From positions 1 to 18,097 of the forward strand of contig JAEWWY010000205.1 of the NCBI GenBank assembly GCA_023458835.1: a DNA stretch of 18,097 nucleotides, read 5' to 3'. Shown piece after piece: positions 13,311-18,097 of this stretch. The translations under genes and the position numbers were made by a program. Below the pieces are notes generated by a model that saw nothing but the letters and a program-made list of their open reading frames with translations, ran no database searches and was not told the origin of the DNA. The stretch is from Bacillota bacterium. GTDB lineage: Bacteria; Bacillota; Clostridia; Christensenellales; Aristaeellaceae. Position 1 is the first letter of the stretch. Each line of letters begins with the position of its first letter.

Positions 13311-13490
13311 TTATTCATCCAATGCTATTCTCTCGTCAGTCAGCCTTGCGGTTTCCTTGATGGCGGCATCATAACCGGTCAGTGCGGCGAAGGGGGAAAA
13401 CTGGGCCGCCCGGTCCATAGCTGTCATAGGGGGATGTGTCGCAGATACATGGTGCGGCAGATGGATGATGTCGTCATATTCCCCCGTCAT
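13311..13490 (-). pseudogene. truncated YolD-like protein next to the Y-family polymerase
   Basis: Reading from an ATG that overlaps the polymerase stop (ATGA) gives 59 residues: [13 protein letters not shown], then [35 protein letters not shown], then TAA. This is the highly conserved N-terminal half of the YolD-like proteins that accompany Y-family polymerases on Clostridia elements. Those I recall run to about 110-140 residues, continuing with a beta-rich domain. Here the frame stops right after LDE, and what follows (NENLSLACNLL in another frame) has at most faint resemblance to the expected continuation. GGAGGG eight bases before the ATG suggests the half-protein is still translated. The C-terminal domain thus seems lost by deletion or rearrangement at the 12961-13310 junction; a naturally short form is the alternative. 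Confidence 0.75.
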
Positions 13491-15010
13491 GCCTTGTGCC
13501 CTCCAATCTGCTTGTTCCGGTCTGAAGTGGTAGCGCCTTCCTCCAGATTCATACCCTTCAAAATGGCGTTCTTGCCATACTTCTTTTTTATCTCCAGCAT
13601 TGTTTTCTGTACTCTTTTTTCTCGTGCAAGCCTGGCTTCCTCAGCCTCTTCTTTTGCCTGCGCAGCCGCGTAATCCGTAAAGAGATCAAGCTGTTCAAAG
13701 GTATCCGTCTTTTGAACGGTTGCCTCATCCACAACATGATTCGCTGTGATATTGATTCTTCTGATCAGGAGGTTTTTATCAACGATCCGCTCAAACAACT
13801 CTGTGACGGCATCCAGAATGAGCTTTGTAGAGGAGATCTGCCTGCCAAGGTTTGCCGAGCCATGCGCGGATTTCGGAACGGCGCGTCCGTAGCCGTCAGT
13901 GGTGACCTCCCCATGATAGGTCTCCTTTATCATCGGGTTTGTCAGATTTTCAATGTCATATCCGACCGTCAAAACAAGCTGGTCGGTCACAAGCCTTTTA
14001 TCCACCAGATCAAGTACCATAAGATCGGCCATTTCCCGCACGATCAGCTTCGCTTTGTCAAAGGTATAGGCGCTGTGCAGCACCTGCCCGGATCCAATAC
14101 TGTTTGTGCTTGGCTTATACGCCTTAATATCGGCAATTGTGCATGGCTCCCACCCCCATCCATGGTCGATCAGCAGCTCGGCGTTGACGCCGAACAGCTT
14201 ATACAGCAAATCCTCATTGTGGTAGTCGGTTGGGCTTCCCAGAGAGCATCTTGCAATGTCTCCCATCGTATGAAGGCCATGCTCCTCCAGCTTTCTGGCA
14301 TATCCTTTGCCAACGCGCCAGAAGTCTGTTAGAGGCCGGTGTGACCACAGCGAGCGGCGATAGCCCATTTCATCCAGTTCCGCGATCCGCATGCCGTTCT
14401 TGTCAGCCGGAATGTGCTTTGCCTGGATATCCATAGCGATTTTGCCAAGGTACAGGTTTGTGCCGATCCCCACTGTTGCTGTAACGCCGGTCGTTTTCAG
14501 AACATCCAGAATCATGTTCATGGCAAGCTCACGGGCTGAAAGATTGTAGGTGTTCAGATAATCGGTGGCATCAATGAGTACCTCATCAATGGAGTAGACA
14601 TGAATATCCTCGGGCGCGATGTACTTCAAGTAGACATTGTAAATCCGCGTGCTGTACTCTATATAATATGCCATTCTCGGCGGGGCGGCAATATAGTCCA
14701 GCATGAGGCCCGGCGACGATTTTAAGTCAGTATCGCTGAAGGACGCGCCGGAAAAAACGTACCCGGGTGCTTTGCGCAGCCGTGCCGCATTTACTTCCCT
14801 GACCTTCTGCACGACCTCAAACAGCCTTGCCCTGCCGGGGATACCGTATGCTCTGAGGGAGGGGGAGACGGCGAGGCAGATAGTTTTTTCGGTGCGGCTT
14901 GTATCGGCAACAACAAGGTTGGTGGTCAGCGGATCAAGCCCCCGTTCCATGCACTCGACCGAAGCGTAGAAGGATTTTAAATCGATTGCGATATAGGTTC
15001 TGTTCTTCAT
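13487..15010 (-). CDS. Y-family DNA polymerase (UmuC/UvrX-like, mobile-element type)
   Basis: A 507-residue translesion polymerase that copies damaged templates at low fidelity. Palm residues are present: D10 in [15 protein letters not shown] and D142-E143 in [12 protein letters not shown]. The HhH/thumb region follows ([38 protein letters not shown]), then a little-finger domain from about 300. QLDLF at 440-444 is a textbook beta-clamp binding peptide. The last 60 residues are charged and helical. The ATG at 15010 has GGAG seven bases upstream; an in-frame extension to 15079 lacks homology. It overlaps the YolD-like gene by four bases, the usual pairing in Clostridia conjugative elements and prophages, so the pair is probably a remnant of one. 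An inverted repeat CGAAC-N7-GTTCG lies upstream. Confidence 0.94.
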   Translation of the reverse strand: MKNRTYIAIDLKSFYASVECMERGLDPLTTNLVVADTSRTEKTICLAVSPSLRAYGIPGRARLFEVVQKVREVNAARLRKAPGYVFSGASFSDTDLKSSPGLMLDYIAAPPRMAYYIEYSTRIYNVYLKYIAPEDIHVYSIDEVLIDATDYLNTYNLSARELAMNMILDVLKTTGVTATVGIGTNLYLGKIAMDIQAKHIPADKNGMRIAELDEMGYRRSLWSHRPLTDFWRVGKGYARKLEEHGLHTMGDIARCSLGSPTDYHNEDLLYKLFGVNAELLIDHGWGWEPCTIADIKAYKPSTNSIGSGQVLHSAYTFDKAKLIVREMADLMVLDLVDKRLVTDQLVLTVGYDIENLTNPMIKETYHGEVTTDGYGRAVPKSAHGSANLGRQISSTKLILDAVTELFERIVDKNLLIRRINITANHVVDEATVQKTDTFEQLDLFTDYAAAQAKEEAEEARLAREKRVQKTMLEIKKKYGKNAILKGMNLEEGATTSDRNKQIGGHKA

Positions 15011-15071
15011 GCTTATTCTCCAGCCGCCTCCTTCAAGAATGATCTGCCCGGCAAACAGGCATTCAGATCTT

Positions 15072-15088
15072 CGAACCATGCTTGTTCG
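15072..15088. repeat. inverted repeat CGAAC-N7-GTTCG upstream of the polymerase
   Basis: Perfect five-base arms CGAAC (15072-15076) and GTTCG (15084-15088) flank seven bases, about 60 bases before the polymerase start. The arms are those of the Gram-positive SOS box, but that site has four central bases, so a LexA role is doubtful. A different repressor is possible. Confidence 0.35.
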
Positions 15089-15094
15089 CAGCGG

Positions 15095-15763
15095 TCATCG
15101 CATAAGAATAGCTTTCCTGTCCGCATCCATTTTCCCTAGCGCATAGCGGTAAGATACCCTTGGCATTTTATCCTTATGCCGAAGCAAATAATCATAAACA
15201 AGCTGCGGTTCCTTATTTGACAAGATTTTCAGCATCCAGCCGTATCCTTTGCGAACCAGGTCATGTTCATCAGCCATAAGAATATCGGATACCTGCAAAG
15301 GATTTGTTTCTGAGTATTTGTCATGCCAAATGGATGGAATCAGAATAACGGCGGATGCCCGCCGCATCCAAAACGCATCACGCCTGGTCCATTCAATGCT
15401 TTTCGCGGAAAGCTCAGGCCTTTGACAGATAAGCTCGCCGAACGCATGCGTGCAAAAATCGTCGCACTCGCCCCAGCCGCGCACATATTTTTCGAGCCAT
15501 TTTTCAAACAAGGTAAATGTGTTTTCGTCATACTGTTTCTTGACACGATATGCGAAGTCGAAGGCAATGATGCCCAAAGCCCAGTTGTGTTGTTCCAACA
15601 GCTCATTGCATACTGAAAAAACAGTTTCCTTTGACTTGTCGTTCAGTCCGCGGTATAGCTTTGCGGACAGCTTTCGTATATCGCCGGTCTTCACATGACC
15701 ACTCTGAGGCGTTTTTCCAAGAGGCTCCAGTTCCTCTCTTGCGGTTGAAACAAAGTCATTCAT
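15095..15763 (-). CDS. AlkD-like DNA alkylation repair protein
   Basis: A 222-residue all-helical HEAT-repeat protein of the AlkC/AlkD family, which removes N3- and N7-alkylated bases from DNA as a monofunctional glycosylase. Recognisable parts are the helices ALGIIAFDFAYRVKKQY, then YVRGWGECDDFCTHAFGELI, carrying the W-x-x-x-D that includes the catalytic aspartate, then WTRRDAFWMRRASAVIL with the DNA-facing Trp/Arg residues and VRKGYGWMLKIL. Length is typical for the family. The ATG at 15763 lies after GGTGAG and begins where homology begins; a TTG at 15805 lacks a ribosome binding site. It stops 85 bases before the polymerase gene on the same strand; both belong to DNA-damage tolerance, so a shared unit is plausible. 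Confidence 0.88.
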   Translation of the reverse strand: MNDFVSTAREELEPLGKTPQSGHVKTGDIRKLSAKLYRGLNDKSKETVFSVCNELLEQHNWALGIIAFDFAYRVKKQYDENTFTLFEKWLEKYVRGWGECDDFCTHAFGELICQRPELSAKSIEWTRRDAFWMRRASAVILIPSIWHDKYSETNPLQVSDILMADEHDLVRKGYGWMLKILSNKEPQLVYDYLLRHKDKMPRVSYRYALGKMDADRKAILMR

Positions 15764-15835
15764 CAAACTCACCCGCTTTAGGCGTATAGTTTCCCGTTGC
15801 TTCAATCTGCCGATTTCGCATGATGCGTATGCGCT

Positions 15836-16975
15836 TCAATAGCCTGCCTCTTCATTAACAACCAGCAAGGTCATCCGTCCCTTGATGTTTTGGCCCTCGA
15901 TGGTTGATATGATGTTACACACGCGCTCTGATGAAAGACAGTCACAGCAATGTCCTGCCGATACACATGGGGGATTGTACCCCGCCCTTTTTGCGTTTTG
16001 AGGTGAAGCAATATTCCTTGCTCTTTCCATAGCTTCATCATACGTACCGGTGATTTTGTTTTTCCCGATTACAATGAAAACCTTGTCCGGTCCATATGCC
16101 AAGGCTGCCACCCTGTTTCCGCTATGGTCTATATTGACAATTCTGCCATCTATCGAAACCGCATTCGCGCTTGATATATAATAATCAGCCAATAGCGAGC
16201 TTCTTTTAAGCAACCTGACCTCTTCATGCGTTGTTCCAAGCTCTTTGTCGTAAACTATATTTCCCTTGTTTTGGAGGGCATCCGTAATGCCAATACCTTG
16301 AAGCGTTTGAGAGTGACCTATTCCAATCGTGGAATCACTTGGGATTACCTTCAAAAGATATTCTTTGACATCATCAAATGTTGCAAACCAAAGCACGCCA
16401 ATGTTGCGCTTCAAGAAATTGCCTTCAAGCTTCTTGATTACATATGAAGTATCGGCCATAAAATCCTCCCGTTCAGAAAATTGGCCGGCGGAATTTGAGC
16501 AGTGCAGGCTGCAGATCATCAAGTAAAACCTGGCATGGCTCTTTTTATGCGTAACCTCATCCGAGATTTTAAAGCCGAGTTTCATATATATATTTATTGC
16601 ACGCTTGTTGAAGCAGGCCACAGTCAGCCGGAAATCTGTTGCACCCAAGTTTCTTATGGCATATTCCATGCCGGATCTCATAAAAGCAAGGCCCTGCCCT
16701 TTTCCGCACAATTCAGGTTTTAGCCCCAGCCCAATATCCAGCATCCCCGTACCATAAACATCGCTTTCCATAGTGGGGATTTGTGCTGATTTGCCAAAGC
16801 AAAAGTAACCGGCCAACCGCCTTTCCATATCAACGCAGGCATAGTACTCCCCATTCATCAGCTCGTTAACCGTTTCATCATTCTTTTGAAAGCTATATAT
16901 GGCATATTCGGCTGGATAACTCCAGCATGCCATTTCATGTGCATACGGGTATGACATTGGCCTTATATGATACAT
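15836..16975 (-). CDS. GNAT acetyltransferase fused in frame to a LUD-domain (DUF162) protein
   Basis: One open frame of 379 residues. Residues 1-150 are a GNAT domain: MYHIRPMSYPYAHEM, AEYAIYSF, LDIGLGLKPELCGKGQG with the acetyl-CoA loop, then ACFNKRAINIYMKLGFK. Residues 173-379 are a LUD protein: GIGHSQTLQGIG, ADYYISSANAVSIDGRIVN, DHSGNRVAALAYGP, VIGKNKI, and a Cys-rich C-terminus NPPCVSAGHCCDCLSSERVCN. The join (CSLHCSNSAGQFSERED) is not domain-like. Inside it, GGGAGG lies six bases before an ATG at 16459 that exactly begins LUD, so a separate 207-residue LUD protein is probably also made. The GNAT start at 16975 follows GGCGAGG; an ATG at 17050 is a possible longer start. GNAT substrate is unknown; LUD family members relate to lactate utilisation, but this stand-alone type is uncharacterised. 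Confidence 0.8.
   Translation of the reverse strand: MYHIRPMSYPYAHEMACWSYPAEYAIYSFQKNDETVNELMNGEYYACVDMERRLAGYFCFGKSAQIPTMESDVYGTGMLDIGLGLKPELCGKGQGLAFMRSGMEYAIRNLGATDFRLTVACFNKRAINIYMKLGFKISDEVTHKKSHARFYLMICSLHCSNSAGQFSEREDFMADTSYVIKKLEGNFLKRNIGVLWFATFDDVKEYLLKVIPSDSTIGIGHSQTLQGIGITDALQNKGNIVYDKELGTTHEEVRLLKRSSLLADYYISSANAVSIDGRIVNIDHSGNRVAALAYGPDKVFIVIGKNKITGTYDEAMERARNIASPQNAKRAGYNPPCVSAGHCCDCLSSERVCNIISTIEGQNIKGRMTLLVVNEEAGY
16459..16475 (-). promoter_or_regulatory. internal ribosome binding site and start for the LUD part
   Basis: Minus-strand GGGAGGATTTT precedes an ATG whose first base is 16459. A site this good exactly before the LUD domain suggests the two domains were, or still are, separate proteins. 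Confidence 0.65.
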
Positions 16976-17091
16976 ATCCGAAACCTCGCCTGCTACCCGC
17001 AAAGGAGCAAATTCCTGCCGGCCCTGTTCCCCAAATATCATGGAATGCATGGATAGATACCTTTGCACGATTTTTAGAATCTGTTGGCCTT

Positions 17092-17610
17092 TTATATTTC
17101 CAGCAAATATGTGTATTCCGGAAAAACGATATCGGTCCCGCGCTTGCGAAAGCTTCCCGTATCTTTCCACACATGAAATCCGAGCTTTTTTAAAACGGCA
17201 TTGGAGGCGGCATTTTCTTTCGCGACGTTTGCGCTGAAGGAGCGCACGCCCTTTTCCCGGCCGGTTTCTATCAGCTTCTGAAGGGTCTCTGTTGCATATC
17301 CTTGCCGCCAATACTTTTTGTGCACGGCATAGCCCAGATCCCACCGGCTTCCTTCGTCCATCGGTACGATGCTGCAGGTGCCCAGAAAATCGCCGTTAGC
17401 CTGATGAAAGACTACCATGGGGTACCAGCCTTCGTCATTCTCTATCCCAACGGCAAAGTTCAGTTCAGCTTCGTCAGCTTTGTCCCTTGGCGGGTCGGCC
17501 ATATATTTCCCCATTTCATCGTCCAGCCAAATGTCCAGACAAGCCTGGCCATCCGATTCGCGCGTGCTGCGGATCAATAGCCGCTCAGTTTTCATATCAG
17601 GCATTTGCAT
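17092..17610 (-). CDS. GNAT family N-acetyltransferase (RimJ/RimL-type)
   Basis: A 172-residue acetyltransferase using acetyl-CoA to acetylate an amine of a protein N-terminus, antibiotic or metabolite; substrate unknown. It opens with KTERLLIRSTRESD, the typical RimJ/RimL beginning, continues with FLGTCSIVPMDEGSRWDLGYAVHKKYWRQGYATE, whose RQGYA is the pyrophosphate-binding loop, and ends with VAKENAASNAVLKKLGFH and a final strand EYTYLLEI. Length is normal. GGAGG nine bases upstream supports the ATG at 17610. It lies about 115 bases before the GNAT-LUD frame on the same strand; the two GNATs are not recent duplicates, as their sequences differ throughout. Confidence 0.92.
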   Translation of the reverse strand: MQMPDMKTERLLIRSTRESDGQACLDIWLDDEMGKYMADPPRDKADEAELNFAVGIENDEGWYPMVVFHQANGDFLGTCSIVPMDEGSRWDLGYAVHKKYWRQGYATETLQKLIETGREKGVRSFSANVAKENAASNAVLKKLGFHVWKDTGSFRKRGTDIVFPEYTYLLEI

Positions 17611-17764
17611 ATTCCGTATCCTCCGACTTCTTCCCTAATTGATTGCTCAGCTTGCTCTTTGCATTTTACCATTGACAAAAGCTGTTTTTATTTACGGTTG
17701 GCCTGCCCTACAACTGAAACTTGGAATTTGTCAGCCGTGTGTTATGCTGATACCGCATAGAAAA

Positions 17765-18079
17765 TCACATGCCTTTCCAATCCCAGAAGCCTTGGTGTCC
17801 GCTTATTATAACTGGTTTATCAAACAAAACCGGATTACTCAAAATCCAGCCATAGCGCCCCAATGCCCAATCACCATAAGAGCGCTCAGCGATAGTATCA
17901 TACATGCTGCCGTACAATTTTTCCATGGGTATGCAATCAACAATTTCAGCCAATCCAACAATAGCGCCTAAAGGAATATCTGCTTCTTCCAATTCAGGGA
18001 AGTATATGTCTGGCTTCCTTTTCGTCGCGTGAATAGCAATTTGCCCTCGAATATTTGTCGCCCAATGTCGGGTTTCCAC
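17765..18079 (-). CDS. ASCH-domain protein, 5' end interrupted or outside the window
   Basis: The 104 residues read ETRHWATNIRGQIAIHATKRKP, then DIPLGAIVGLAEIVDC and a C-terminal WILSNPVLFDKPVIISGHQGFWDW, all hallmarks of the ASCH/PUA-like RNA-binding fold. Family proteins normally have 20-25 more residues first (a LWQPWA-like motif, then LGIKK-VETR). Upstream codons here give GIKK directly before the GTG, consistent with that pattern, but the preceding codon is TAA at 18092-18094, where Leu would be expected. The gene may carry a nonsense mutation, or translation may restart at the GTG at 18079, which has AAGGA nine bases upstream. The window ends three bases past the TAA, so this cannot be settled here. 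ASCH proteins are thought to bind RNA or nucleosides; several are amidohydrolases. Confidence 0.65.
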   Translation of the reverse strand: METRHWATNIRGQIAIHATKRKPDIYFPELEEADIPLGAIVGLAEIVDCIPMEKLYGSMYDTIAERSYGDWALGRYGWILSNPVLFDKPVIISGHQGFWDWKGM

Positions 18080-18097
18080 TTTCTTTATTCCTTAAAC

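Noticed and set aside
12981..13673. Long plus-strand open frame of 230 codons
   Set aside because: It lies opposite the YolD-like gene and the 3' end of the polymerase, has no ribosome binding site, and its composition is Cys/Ser/Phe-rich as in an antisense shadow.
15072..15088. Canonical LexA/SOS box
   Set aside because: The spacing between CGAAC and GTTCG is seven, not four, so it is kept only as an unassigned inverted repeat.
1..18097. CRISPR array, tRNA, rRNA or insertion sequence
   Set aside because: I saw no regularly spaced repeats, tRNA-like cloverleaf, rRNA segment, or transposase with terminal inverted repeats.

Overview
The window looks like chromosomal DNA of a Bacillota species, probably a GC-rich gut Clostridia-type bacterium. 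This rests on strong AGGAGG-type ribosome binding sites, frequent GTG/TTG starts, dense same-strand gene runs, a B. subtilis/Thermotoga-type DAHP synthase, an ECF vitamin-transporter S component, and a Y-family polymerase with a YolD-like partner of the kind carried on Clostridia mobile elements. All calls are from reading the sequence; no database search was run.

Left part (1-6000): a NagD-type HAD phosphatase and a DUF1653 protein on the minus strand; a plus-strand operon of a diacylglycerol-kinase-like lipid kinase, a secreted papain-fold (NlpC/P60- or CHAP-like) protein and a small coiled-coil protein; a possible 39-codon minus-strand ORF whose Shine-Dalgarno lies inside a terminator-like hairpin; a MATE efflux pump with a good promoter and a degenerate duplication of its 3' end; and a short plus-strand hypothetical that converges on the next operon at a bidirectional terminator.

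Central part (6044-11833): the most interesting stretch. A minus-strand run starts at a consensus promoter (TTGACA-17-TATACT). It passes an aromatic-rich leader peptide and an intrinsic terminator (a likely attenuator), then encodes DAHP synthase (aroF), a nucleotidyltransferase, a TGT-like tRNA-ribosyltransferase with an altered base-recognition loop, and a methyltransferase that closely resembles the Rmt/Arm 16S rRNA m7G1405 aminoglycoside-resistance enzymes. The last three genes are coupled (abutting or overlapping). A second promoter with a structured leader drives an ECF S component and a two-domain kinase, ending at 6010-6045.

Right part (11862-18097): divergent from aroF lie a TIM-barrel protein and a Dabb-domain protein. 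From about 12960 the character changes and the DNA reads as less GC-rich: a gene-poor stretch, a truncated YolD-like gene, a Y-family polymerase, an AlkD-like DNA glycosylase, a GNAT acetyltransferase fused in frame to a LUD-domain protein, another GNAT, and an ASCH-domain gene that seems interrupted near the window edge. This looks like a laterally acquired or decaying accessory segment with a DNA-damage and stress flavour.

The best candidates for something new are the nucleotidyltransferase/TGT/Rmt-like cluster (possible intrinsic aminoglycoside resistance or ribosome/tRNA modification locus), the aroF attenuator, and the structured leader of the ECF gene.
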